Assembly: GCF_040932005.1 (NCBI RefSeq) | Contig: NZ_CP162414.1 | Location: 2,693,501-2,757,500, forward strand | Direction: 5' to 3' | DNA length: 64,000 bases | Source of the DNA: Aestuariibius sp. HNIBRBA575 | GTDB lineage: Bacteria; Pseudomonadota; Alphaproteobacteria; Rhodobacterales; Rhodobacteraceae | Part shown: piece after piece, positions 1 to 8,201 of the stretch | Position numbering within the stretch: position 1 is the stretch's first letter | Layout of the letters: every line of letters starts with the position of its first letter | The notes under the pieces: model-generated | Database searches by the model: none | Told to the model about the DNA's origin: nothing | Seen by the model: the letters and a program-made list of their open reading frames with translations, nothing else | Translations under genes and position numbers: made by a program

Positions 1-1799
1 TCGCGCCTGCCTTGGCCATGGGCAACACGGTGGTGTTGAAACCGGCTGAATTTACGTCGCTTTCGGCGATGGTGTTTGCCGAATTGTGCAGCCAAGCCGG
101 GGTGCCAAACGGAGTCGTCAACATCATCACAGGCGACGGGTCCACGGGTGCGGCCCTGGTCGATGCGGATGTCGACAAAATCGCCTTTACCGGGTCAACA
201 TCCGTAGGGCGTCGCATCCGCGAAGCCACGGCAGGCACGGGCAAAAAACTGACATTGGAACTGGGCGGGAAATCCCCCTATATCGTGTTTTCGGACGCCG
301 ATATCGACAGCGCCGTCGAAGGTCTGGTCGATGCGATTTGGTTCAATCAAGGTCAGGTCTGCTGTGCCGGATCACGTCTGTTGGTCCAAGAAGGCATCGC
401 CGATACGTTTTACGCCAAGTTGCGCGCCCGCATGGACACGCTGCGCTTGGGTGATCCGATGGATAAATGCATCGACATTGGCGCCATCGTTGATCCCAGC
501 CAATTGGCGCAGATCACCCGTTTGGTGGACACAAATACCGAAGGGCAGACATTTCACGCCCCTTGCGAAATCCCAGAAAACGGCTGTTTCTATCCGCCAA
601 CTTTGATCACGGGCCTGTCCACAGCATCGACCCTGATGCAAGAAGAAATCTTTGGCCCGGTTTTGGTCGCAACCACGTTCCGCACCCCCACCGAAGCAGT
701 CGAGATCGCCAATAACACCCGCTATGGCTTGGCCGCGTCGGTCTGGTCCGAAAACATCAATCTGGCGCTGGATATTGCGCCCAAACTGGCCGCCGGTGTG
801 GTCTGGGTGAACGGCACCAACATGTTTGACGCCTCTGCCGGATTTGGCGGCGTGCGCGAAAGCGGCTTTGGACGCGAAGGCGGTTGGGAAGGTCTAAGCG
901 CCTATACCCGCCCCAAATCCAAGGCCAAGGCCCTATCCCAAATCGTGCCCTTTAACGGTGACGGTGCCCCTGCCGATCCGTTGGACCGCACGGCCAAACT
1001 CTATGTGGGCGGCAAACAAGCCCGCCCCGATAGCGGCTATTCCACACCGATCTACGGCCCCAAAGGCGGGTTGCTGGGCCATGTGGGCGGCGCAAACCGC
1101 AAGGATATCCGCAACGCCGTGGAAGCCGCCGCAGGTGCCAAAAACTGGTCGAAAACCACCGGGCATTTGCGGGCACAAATCCTGTATTACATCGCGGAAA
1201 ACCTATCCGCACGGGCGGATGAATTTGCCAGCCGGATCAATGCGATGACAGGCAAACGCACTGGCGCCACCGAAGTGGACGACGCCATTGACACGCTGTT
1301 CGCAGCCGCGTCTTGGGCGGACAAATATGATGGTCAGGTCCATTCCGTGCCGATCCGGGGCGTCGCACTTGCGATGAAGGAACCCGTGGGCACAATCGCC
1401 GCGCTGTGTGCAGATGACAAACCGTTGTTGGGACTGGTTCAGGCCATGGCCCCTGCCATCGCCATGGGCAACCGGGTGGTGTTGGTCACGTCAGAACCTT
1501 TCCCGCTGGCCGCCACGGATTTCTATCAAATCCTCGACACATCAGACGTGCCTGCGGGCGTGGTCAACATCCTGACCGGATCGCATCGCGACCTGGCGCC
1601 CACCCTTGCTGATCATTTGAATATCGACGCGATCTGGAGCTTTTCCAGCAGCGATGTCAGTGCGGACATCGAACGCCGCGCCGCAGGCAATCTGAAACGT
1701 AGCTGGGTCAATAACGGCAAAGAGACCACCCCAAGCACCGGCGAATATCTGGCCGCGGCGACCGAGGTGAAAAACATCTGGATTCCCTACGGCGAATAA
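1..1799 (+). CDS. Aldehyde dehydrogenase family protein with a second, partial ALDH domain (5' end outside window)
   Basis: The reading frame is open from the first bases of the window (codons from base 3), so the true start lies upstream. The first part is a normal NAD(P)-dependent aldehyde dehydrogenase. It has the cofactor-loop pattern FTGSTSVG, the general-base glutamate in LELGGK, the catalytic cysteine in GQVCCAG near base 360, and the E-I-F-G-P motif. After about codon 325 a second ALDH N-terminal half begins (LYVGGKQ onward). It repeats the AMAPAIAMGN pattern but stops before any catalytic cysteine. The protein is therefore one and a half ALDH domains, and the second part cannot be catalytic alone. 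I recall similar fused ALDHs next to deoC in Rhodobacterales, but the left neighbour is not visible. Substrate unknown. Confidence 0.9.
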   Translation, partial: APALAMGNTVVLKPAEFTSLSAMVFAELCSQAGVPNGVVNIITGDGSTGAALVDADVDKIAFTGSTSVGRRIREATAGTGKKLTLELGGKSPYIVFSDADIDSAVEGLVDAIWFNQGQVCCAGSRLLVQEGIADTFYAKLRARMDTLRLGDPMDKCIDIGAIVDPSQLAQITRLVDTNTEGQTFHAPCEIPENGCFYPPTLITGLSTASTLMQEEIFGPVLVATTFRTPTEAVEIANNTRYGLAASVWSENINLALDIAPKLAAGVVWVNGTNMFDASAGFGGVRESGFGREGGWEGLSAYTRPKSKAKALSQIVPFNGDGAPADPLDRTAKLYVGGKQARPDSGYSTPIYGPKGGLLGHVGGANRKDIRNAVEAAAGAKNWSKTTGHLRAQILYYIAENLSARADEFASRINAMTGKRTGATEVDDAIDTLFAAASWADKYDGQVHSVPIRGVALAMKEPVGTIAALCADDKPLLGLVQAMAPAIAMGNRVVLVTSEPFPLAATDFYQILDTSDVPAGVVNILTGSHRDLAPTLADHLNIDAIWSFSSSDVSADIERRAAGNLKRSWVNNGKETTPSTGEYLAAATEVKNIWIPYGE

Positions 1800-1820
1800 G
1801 TCCCGCCACATGCGCATACA

Positions 1821-1848
1821 AAAAGGGCCCTCACTCAGGGCCCTTTTT
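1821..1848. terminator. Bidirectional intrinsic terminator
   Basis: Perfect inverted repeat AGGGCCCT/AGGGCCCT with a 5-base loop, flanked by A-run and T-run, so it works in both directions. It sits between the end of the aldehyde dehydrogenase gene and the end of the convergent DUF1523 gene. Confidence 0.85.
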
Positions 1849-1866
1849 CGTTGTCTATCTCATGCG

Positions 1867-2544
1867 CTATTTCTTGCTGCGCCACGTATCCAGCCAGCGT
1901 TTCAACCGGCCGCGACGTTCGGCCAGATCAGCGCCAACTTCGTCCATTCGATCCCCGGCTTTGTCAGTCATCGGGTCCAATGTGCGTTCGCGGAACTGAT
2001 ACCATGCTGCCCGCAAAAACAGCAAAGCCGCAAACAAAGCGATAAAGAACAAGATGTTAAACCACGGCATCGGACGGTGATCTGGACCATCCACGGGGGT
2101 CACGGAAATCGCGTTTGGATAGATTGACAGGAACCGAACACGCCACCCGTAATGGGTAATTTGCACCCATTGATAGGGTTCCGTTGTCGAAATTTGCGCT
2201 GCGGATTCCGCTTGCAAGTCAGAGCTGTCAAACTTGAAATAGGGGGGCCAGATCCAACCGGTATCTTCGTTACGATACACCATCGTCCCATAGCCGCCGC
2301 GGATCAGCCCAAACAGATATGTTTTGCGACGCTCCGTGTTGATCAGACGCAAATCACGGGTCGCCAATTCAGACGCGCCGCTATCCGCCTGCGCATAAAA
2401 CAACCGGTTAAAACTGGTGAAATCAGTGCGGATCACTTCGGTTGAGGTCACGCGCACCACGTCCTTTTGTGGCAGGGCGTAATATAGGAACATGCCTATC
2501 ACCAATACCAAGGTAATGCGAAAAGCTCTTCTGATGTTACGCAT
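1867..2544 (-). CDS. DUF1523-type membrane protein, last gene of the AAA+ operon
   Basis: A 225-residue protein with an N-terminal membrane segment (about residues 9-24, after a basic start) and a second near residues 165-180. The region between carries conserved-looking aromatic and charged residues (YFKFDSSDL, QITHYGWR). The C-terminal tail is charged and cytosolic. The pattern matches what I know as DUF1523, a family without known function common in Rhodobacterales. It follows the 90-residue membrane protein gene by 13 bases and is the last gene in the co-directional run from 9267. Role in the system is unknown; a membrane anchor or periplasmic sensor is inference only. Confidence 0.7.
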   Translation of the reverse strand: MRNIRRAFRITLVLVIGMFLYYALPQKDVVRVTSTEVIRTDFTSFNRLFYAQADSGASELATRDLRLINTERRKTYLFGLIRGGYGTMVYRNEDTGWIWPPYFKFDSSDLQAESAAQISTTEPYQWVQITHYGWRVRFLSIYPNAISVTPVDGPDHRPMPWFNILFFIALFAALLFLRAAWYQFRERTLDPMTDKAGDRMDEVGADLAERRGRLKRWLDTWRSKK

Positions 2545-2557
2545 TGAGCGTTTCCTT

Positions 2558-2830
2558 TCAGTAATTGGTAAACCAGATGATCAACCCAACGGCGATGACG
2601 GGTATCACGTAGACCAACAGGATCAACCGTTTGCGCAGGCCATTTTCGTATTGATCCATGCCTTGCGCTATATAGGTGTCGCGCGCCGCCATATCCAGAT
2701 CATCTGGATGTTCCTCATCCCAGCGGTTTTCCAGCTTTTCGCGGCGCACAGATCGGGAATAGGCGGAAATAGCGAAATAACAGATCGTCAGGACAATTGC
2801 CCCAACCAGAACCAATCGAACCAATGCCAT
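2558..2830 (-). CDS. Small two-segment membrane protein of the AAA+ operon
   Basis: A 90-residue protein with a hydrophobic segment at about residues 3-20, a charged middle (REKLENRWDEEHPDD) and a second hydrophobic segment near the C terminus (about 70-86). The start at 2830 is preceded by a strong AAAGGAGG site, and its ATG overlaps the upstream stop as TAATG, so translation is probably coupled. A further ATG 27 bases upstream lies inside the previous gene and is rejected. I do not recognise a family. Confidence 0.75.
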   Translation of the reverse strand: MALVRLVLVGAIVLTICYFAISAYSRSVRREKLENRWDEEHPDDLDMAARDTYIAQGMDQYENGLRKRLILLVYVIPVIAVGLIIWFTNY

Positions 2831-4194
2831 TATTTCCTCCTTTTGACTGCGCCCCAAGGACCAACCAGATCAATAATATCAGGTTTTCGGGCTTGGGTCT
2901 TTTTCACGACCTGAGGTTCCTCCATCGGGGCGTCATGGCCAAACAGCGCTTCGCGGGTTCCTGCCTTGTCGACTTGGTATTCGCGGTCTAGAAAATCGAC
3001 CACATAGGCGCGTTTTTCATCCGGCCATTTGGAATAAGACCGATAAAACGCTTCTTTGTGGCAGATAAACAATTGCCGGATATCCAGCGGTGCAAGTTCG
3101 GCTAGCAACATATTGACCAAATCCGCATCCGGCACGTCCGCAGCCCGCAACGAATAGAAGTAAGCCGGGTGGGCGCTGTCGATATGGGGCCACGGCCCAT
3201 CCTCTTCGGCCCAACGCGCCAATGCCGCAAGACCCTGGTATTCCTGCGGCAATAGATCCGCATGCCGCCGTCCGATATTGCGCAGATCGCGACGGGTGGC
3301 ACCGGTCAGGTCTTCGCCCAAAATAGCGGCCATTTCTGCAACGATGAATTCCATCTTTTGGTGCAGGATCGCAGCCCCATCAATGCCGCGCGCCTTGACG
3401 ATCGGTTCGACCAAGTTGTTGATTTTCAGGAACTTAGCAATCTGAGCCCGGTCCGATAGATCAAAGACATGATCCATGGGCACAGCCCCCAGCGTGGATT
3501 TATCAGCCGATGTAATCACGGCGGGGTGATCCACATCACGAAACAGATAAAGCCCGCCGAAATGAGCCGACCAAAAATTGCTCTGCGCGAAATTCATCGA
3601 TGTCAACGCCACCGGATTGCGGGTGACGTCGCCTGTGCGCTTGGCCAGTGAAATCATCTTGGCGATTAAAACATCATCATACCACGCGCCGTCCTCGGCC
3701 TTAAATCGGGTGATCATTTTACCCAATTCCGACGCGGTGGCGACCGCGCCATTGGTTGTGTCTGCCTCGACCCGAATGCGGCGGATATCGAACAGATTGG
3801 CCGGTTTTTCAGCGGTGAAAATGGAATTGACCAATTCCCCCGCCACGGCGTCACGGGCCGTCAAAGCAAAGAGCTGCGCTTCGTTTTCGACGATGAATTG
3901 GCGCAGAATACTGCGGTTGGTTGAAAATTTGGCATTCAACAACGGGGCGGTTTTTTGATCTGTGGTCAGCAGGATAAACTGGCGGTTCACCCCCGCATGG
4001 TTCAGGTACAATTCATCCCCAAGTTCCGCCCCAATTTCAGGCGAGTATCCCGAAATATCGACGTGGAAATCGCTCAGGCCTGTTACCTTGCCTGTCAGAT
4101 GTTTCAGCGCACGGTTATAGCGTTCGACCAATACCGGCGAATTCACATGGATCAGGTTGCCAAACATCAACCCGCGCTCGATCAAACGTTTCAT
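2830..4194 (-). CDS. Uncharacterised 454-residue soluble protein of the AAA+ operon
   Basis: No membrane segment or signal peptide; a mixed helical protein of about 454 residues with no catalytic motif that I can name. It resembles proteins I recall annotated DUF6638 in Rhodobacterales, which is a memory and not a search result. The start at 4194 has an AAGGAG site and overlaps the stop of the upstream membrane gene as ATGA. Its own stop overlaps the next gene as TAATG. Such tight coupling on both sides argues for fixed stoichiometry with the flanking membrane proteins and the ATPase. Confidence 0.75.
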   Translation of the reverse strand: MKRLIERGLMFGNLIHVNSPVLVERYNRALKHLTGKVTGLSDFHVDISGYSPEIGAELGDELYLNHAGVNRQFILLTTDQKTAPLLNAKFSTNRSILRQFIVENEAQLFALTARDAVAGELVNSIFTAEKPANLFDIRRIRVEADTTNGAVATASELGKMITRFKAEDGAWYDDVLIAKMISLAKRTGDVTRNPVALTSMNFAQSNFWSAHFGGLYLFRDVDHPAVITSADKSTLGAVPMDHVFDLSDRAQIAKFLKINNLVEPIVKARGIDGAAILHQKMEFIVAEMAAILGEDLTGATRRDLRNIGRRHADLLPQEYQGLAALARWAEEDGPWPHIDSAHPAYFYSLRAADVPDADLVNMLLAELAPLDIRQLFICHKEAFYRSYSKWPDEKRAYVVDFLDREYQVDKAGTREALFGHDAPMEEPQVVKKTQARKPDIIDLVGPWGAVKRRK

Positions 4195-4517
4195 TGGGCT
4201 CTGCTCCTTAGGGCGCGAATTAAGAATGTGATGATCGTGATGGGCAGCCAAAACAACGCGGATGTGGCAAAAATCGCCCCCAGATCAGGAACAGACATGG
4301 CCAGATCAGCCGCATCCGCAAAAACGCCCAACACCGCGATCTGCATCACCGTGATCCATCCAAATGCGATCAACACCGTGAATCCCATAGACTTTAGCGC
4401 ATCGGCGCGATTGGTCATTTCAACACGCCCCCGGCGGTAACCGATGAAAATGCCAATCAGGATTGGAAAAATCAGGATCGCTCCGGGGATGAAAAAAGTG
4501 GTTAACGCAAACTCCAT
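4191..4517 (-). CDS. Small membrane protein of the AAA+ operon
   Basis: About 108 residues with three predicted hydrophobic segments: near the N terminus (TTFFIPGAILIFPILIG), in the middle (FTVLIAFGWITVMQI) and near the C terminus (ATSALFWLPITIITF), ending in a basic tail. The start at 4517 has an AAGGAGG site and overlaps the stop of the upstream gene as TGATG. No family recognised. It adjoins another small membrane protein gene, so the two may pair in the membrane. Confidence 0.7.
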   Translation of the reverse strand: MEFALTTFFIPGAILIFPILIGIFIGYRRGRVEMTNRADALKSMGFTVLIAFGWITVMQIAVLGVFADAADLAMSVPDLGAIFATSALFWLPITIITFLIRALRSRAQ

Positions 4518-4858
4518 CACCAGACCTCCTTGGTCCAATTTTTAGGCAGGCCCGCCACCGACAGGATCATCACAGGCGCCCAAAGCAACGCCGAGATAAG
4601 GGCCAAACGCATGAAATGGTATAACCCAACGGCTAAGCCCGGTTCAAATATCGTGGCAAATGGGATGCCCTGCGCACGATAAAGCATTAGGAAAAAACCT
4701 ATTCCTAACAGGAACATAATGACCGTCGCGCAAAAGGCCAGCATCAGCAACGGGCGCAGACCTTCGGGGAAAAATCGCGCCAACAATCGCGGCACCAACC
4801 AGCCCAAAAAGGCCAGCGTGAGTGCCGGAAAAATCAAATTGTCGGCGAAAAAGCTCAC
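4517..4858 (-). CDS. Small membrane protein of the AAA+ operon, GTG start
   Basis: A 113-residue protein with about three hydrophobic segments and a short basic C terminus. It starts at a GTG that overlaps the stop codon of the AAA+ ATPase gene as GTGA, which points to translational coupling directly to the ATPase. No family recognised. Its position makes it a likely membrane partner of the ATPase, but that is inference from gene order. Confidence 0.7.
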   Translation of the reverse strand: MSFFADNLIFPALTLAFLGWLVPRLLARFFPEGLRPLLMLAFCATVIMFLLGIGFFLMLYRAQGIPFATIFEPGLAVGLYHFMRLALISALLWAPVMILSVAGLPKNWTKEVW

Positions 4859-6789
4859 TTATTGCGCTCCAGGTAACGGCGTTTTGCAACCTCTTGGCGG
4901 CCAAAGTCGCGCACCATATTTTCAATCGCAACTTCGTCAGATTTGTCCGCATAACGGAATTCGCTATCCGCATATCGGTTGATTTCTTGCAGCACCATAT
5001 CAGTGGTGATCGGCACCCGTAGGTCAGAAATCATTGCCAGCTTGGTGTTGTAATCCTTGAACAAAAACAGTTCCGGGTTTTCCATCCATTCATCGGGCAA
5101 TTCAAAATCCATCGCCCGCACTTTAACCGCGTCGGTGATGTTTTTGATCGCGCGACCGGTGAACCTTTCATCCGCTTCTTGGATGCCTTTCAGATAGGTG
5201 CCCATTTTGGCGATTGTGTCCAAATCCCCGATTTGATCCTGCACCTGATCAAACACTTTCATCAGCCCCTCTTCATGGGGTTTTGCATGCGCCTCAAAGC
5301 TGCGCGCGACGGCGGTTTTGATTTCTTGGGCGGCAAATGGCGTATGATCGCCCAGAGGAATGTCGTGGTTTTTGCCCATCAACAGGTTCAGAATATCGAT
5401 GTAATCGTCACGTGTTTGCGGCCCATCGACCAAAAACCGCGCCCCGGCCCGTTGGCGCAGCGCATCGTCGACATTTTCAGGATAATTCGAAAACATCCCA
5501 AACGTGCAATTGCCGCGCACCACCGTGTTGGCCCCGGCAAAACTTTCCATCAGGACGGCTGTGATTTCCAATTGCCCGGCGCTGGATTGGCGATCCCCCC
5601 GTTTCCCGGCCAGTTGGTCGATGTCGTCAATTGTGCCAAAGCCAATCGCATTGGGATCGATGATATTGTTAATAAATGCCTTGGCGTTTTGGCCGGATTT
5701 CCCCTGATAGCTGTCGATATTGTCGGTGCTCAGGTTCTGATAGCGAAACGCATATCCCGCCACGCCGCAATAATCATTGATCAGCCCGGCCATCATCTGA
5801 ATGAGGGTGGTTTTCCCGGTGCCCGGTTTGCCATCCCCCATAAACGTAAAGATGAAACCGCCCAGTTCCGCAAACGGGTTCAGCTTGCGATCAAAGTCAT
5901 AGGCCATCAGCATTTTCGACAAACGCAGGGCCTGATATTTGGCGATATGGTTGCCGACGACCTCATTGGGTTTCTTAAAGGTCATCGTCAGACTGCTGGA
6001 TTTTGCCGCACGTGCGGGCGTAAACCCTCGAATTACAAACCCTTTTTCTTCGACCCGCCAGCTTGCATTTGTAAACGGCTCTAACCGGCCGGTTGTGCTG
6101 GCGCGCGCGGCGACTTTGTCCATGACCTGTTCCGCAAAGGCCAGCAACGTCGCCAAAGTGCGGGTTTCGGTATTGCCGTGGGCCTCAATATCTTGGTCCA
6201 TTTCCCAGAGAACACCATGCAAGGCCAGCTGCGCATTTTCGGTCAGGATTTCTTCGACATCGCCGACTTCGATTGTGTCCTCGGGGGTGTGATCGGCCAG
6301 ATGAAACGCCAGCGAGGAAGCAAATGTATAGAGCACCGCCAACGCCTCGGCAGTTAAGAGTTCGGTGAACTCAGATTTCTTGCCAGCGGGCATGGCGCCC
6401 TGCAAATTGTTGCGTTTCAGGTCGCTCAGTCCGGTGCGTTCGCCATATTGTTCGCCCAGCGCCAGTGCGATGGCCAGTGACCGGCGCAACGCATTTTGCA
6501 TCGCTGCCTGAAGCGGTGAAATCAGCCCGTCGCCTTCGTCGGCTTCTTCGATGCGGGTCAATATTTGAACGCCTTCGGACCGCGCGGTGCGCCGTGTCAC
6601 CAGCCCCGGTGTGGTTGATCGAAACGCGCGCCGTGTTCCGATGCCCGATGACCGTTCCGGCGCAGTGGCTTCGCTGCCTTTGGCAATTCGGGGCGCATGG
6701 TCAAACCCGGACAACATAGATAGGGCCGCATCGTAATGTTTGCGGATGTCATCCTCGCGAAGTTCCATTTGATCAGCAGATTGGGTCAT
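4855..6789 (-). CDS. AAA+ ATPase, central gene of an uncharacterised nine-gene operon
   Basis: A 644-residue protein. Residues 1 to about 290 form an unfamiliar helical N-terminal region. The AAA+ core follows: Walker A GKPGTGKT at 320-327, Walker B GFGTIDDIDQ at 383-392 with the DD pair at 388-389, a sensor-1 asparagine in MFSNYPENV near 435, and candidate arginine fingers in ALRQRAGARF at 445-451. All parts needed for ATP hydrolysis appear present. The C-terminal 150 residues are helical. The layout fits a remodelling AAA+ machine rather than a helicase or protease, since no protease or nucleic-acid domain is attached. The substrate is unknown. Upstream is the 374-residue protein gene, downstream two small membrane proteins. 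Confidence 0.85.
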   Translation of the reverse strand: MTQSADQMELREDDIRKHYDAALSMLSGFDHAPRIAKGSEATAPERSSGIGTRRAFRSTTPGLVTRRTARSEGVQILTRIEEADEGDGLISPLQAAMQNALRRSLAIALALGEQYGERTGLSDLKRNNLQGAMPAGKKSEFTELLTAEALAVLYTFASSLAFHLADHTPEDTIEVGDVEEILTENAQLALHGVLWEMDQDIEAHGNTETRTLATLLAFAEQVMDKVAARASTTGRLEPFTNASWRVEEKGFVIRGFTPARAAKSSSLTMTFKKPNEVVGNHIAKYQALRLSKMLMAYDFDRKLNPFAELGGFIFTFMGDGKPGTGKTTLIQMMAGLINDYCGVAGYAFRYQNLSTDNIDSYQGKSGQNAKAFINNIIDPNAIGFGTIDDIDQLAGKRGDRQSSAGQLEITAVLMESFAGANTVVRGNCTFGMFSNYPENVDDALRQRAGARFLVDGPQTRDDYIDILNLLMGKNHDIPLGDHTPFAAQEIKTAVARSFEAHAKPHEEGLMKVFDQVQDQIGDLDTIAKMGTYLKGIQEADERFTGRAIKNITDAVKVRAMDFELPDEWMENPELFLFKDYNTKLAMISDLRVPITTDMVLQEINRYADSEFRYADKSDEVAIENMVRDFGRQEVAKRRYLERNK

Positions 6790-6814
6790 GAAATTCTCTC
6801 TGGTTCTTAATAAC

Positions 6815-7939
6815 TTAGCGGTAGCTCAGCACACGCCCTGCGGGGCTGACGACAAATTTTCGCACGTCCTGAAATCCGGGTGGGTTTTCTTCGGCCAGTG
6901 CTTGAAATGGGCGTTCGGGCAAAATGATCGATCGCTCCAGGCGTGTAGCGCCGCTTTCTCCGCCTTGGCCAGCGAAAGGGTCCAGCGCATAGATTTCGCG
7001 CTGCACAGTGCCAAACCAGCCGGATTTGACGTGTTCTGCGCGATCCGAAATTAGCTCTTCTTCGGTCCAGACCATGGCCCAGTCTTCGCCCACGGGGGCT
7101 TTGGCCCTTTGCAGGACATTGCGCAATGGCCCGTCCTGCCGGGTGAACGAATGCGAATACATCGGCCCCACATGGAACCGACGCAGGCGTTTGGGGTGCA
7201 GATCGTCAAAATCTTCGTCGAACCCTTTGGCGATGGTCAGCAATTTCAGCCCGGCCACGGATTGCGCCATCAGATGGGCCTGCGCTTCTGGCCAGCGGCG
7301 TTCATCTTTGGGCAGGCCTGTGCGACCGGTATCTTCGACCTCCATCAGGTAAATCTGCGGCAGGTTGATCTGGCTGTCATAGACCGCCCAGTGAATCAGA
7401 AATTTCCGGGTCGCGCCCGAATGTCCGCTGTTGCCCTGCCAGATGGCGATCGGATCATTGCGCGCCCAGAACAACGCGCCTTTTTGCAGCTCTTCGTAAT
7501 AAAGCCGCTGTGACAACGCATATTGTAGCTTGGTTGGAATGTCCTGATCCCCAACAATGGTGCGGATCATTTCATCCTTTAGATGATCCACCGACGGCAT
7601 GCCCCGCAGATGCCGTTCCGCCTGAAGCGCATCATTGGACATGGTCATCAGTTCGGAAAACACCGGAAACCCGGATTCTTTGCGGTCAAATTCCAGATGC
7701 CCGGCATGGGTATACCGCCCGGCGAAATGGTATTTATGCGCCAATGCGCGAAACGTCAGGGACAACCCCACCATGTACCGGCCCAAGATTTCTAGATCTT
7801 GCCGAGACATCCGCCCCTCTGCCTCCATCGTGGCAGCGACGCGGTTCATGTGATTTGTGATCTTATCAAACTTCGAAAAATAGCGCCGCGTGACACGGGT
7901 ATCTTCGAGCTTGTGATGATCGTTCGGGGTGTCAGACAT
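6815..7939 (-). CDS. Uncharacterised 374-residue soluble protein of the AAA+ operon
   Basis: A soluble protein without signal peptide or membrane segment, rich in aromatic residues. The N-terminal 120 residues look helical (KFDKITNHMNRVAATMEAEG). The remainder is mixed, with no motif I can assign. The ATG at 7939 is favoured because AAAGGA lies 8 bases upstream; an ATG two codons earlier overlaps that site. The start overlaps the previous gene by 8 bases, and the ATPase gene follows after 25 bases. A dedicated partner or adaptor of the ATPase is a reasonable guess, not shown. Confidence 0.75.
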   Translation of the reverse strand: MSDTPNDHHKLEDTRVTRRYFSKFDKITNHMNRVAATMEAEGRMSRQDLEILGRYMVGLSLTFRALAHKYHFAGRYTHAGHLEFDRKESGFPVFSELMTMSNDALQAERHLRGMPSVDHLKDEMIRTIVGDQDIPTKLQYALSQRLYYEELQKGALFWARNDPIAIWQGNSGHSGATRKFLIHWAVYDSQINLPQIYLMEVEDTGRTGLPKDERRWPEAQAHLMAQSVAGLKLLTIAKGFDEDFDDLHPKRLRRFHVGPMYSHSFTRQDGPLRNVLQRAKAPVGEDWAMVWTEEELISDRAEHVKSGWFGTVQREIYALDPFAGQGGESGATRLERSIILPERPFQALAEENPPGFQDVRKFVVSPAGRVLSYR

Positions 7940-8201
7940 TTTCATCCTTTGGATAGGTGCTGTTATCTGCCGTTGGCGATGCTTCTTGTTTCGCCCTTAT
8001 TCTTCGCACGCTGCGTAAGAAACTGTAGGGAAATCCAGCTAACGCGACCATCGCGATAGCCATGTGTTCTGGCCACCATTTCAAGATACCAACGACGAGG
8101 CCGACACCCAACAGGGTGTTAGCAAACAAGCTGGGCCAGTTATTTGGCCAGAACACAAACGATTTGTTTATGTCACCAATTCCGCCCCACTTAGCCGCCA
8201 T
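7932..8201 (-). CDS. Small membrane protein of the AAA+ operon
   Basis: 89 residues with two adjacent hydrophobic stretches (about residues 24-41 and 45-62), followed by a basic and polar C-terminal tail. It overlaps the coiled-coil gene upstream by 11 bases and the next gene by 8 bases. Its own ribosome binding site is weak, so it probably depends on coupled translation. No family recognised. Confidence 0.65.
   Translation of the reverse strand: MAAKWGGIGDINKSFVFWPNNWPSLFANTLLGVGLVVGILKWWPEHMAIAMVALAGFPYSFLRSVRRIRAKQEASPTADNSTYPKDENV

Noticed and set aside
5179..6084. 301-codon frame antisense to the AAA+ ATPase
   Set aside because: The ATPase frame has complete motifs; the antisense frame is a shadow with no domain.
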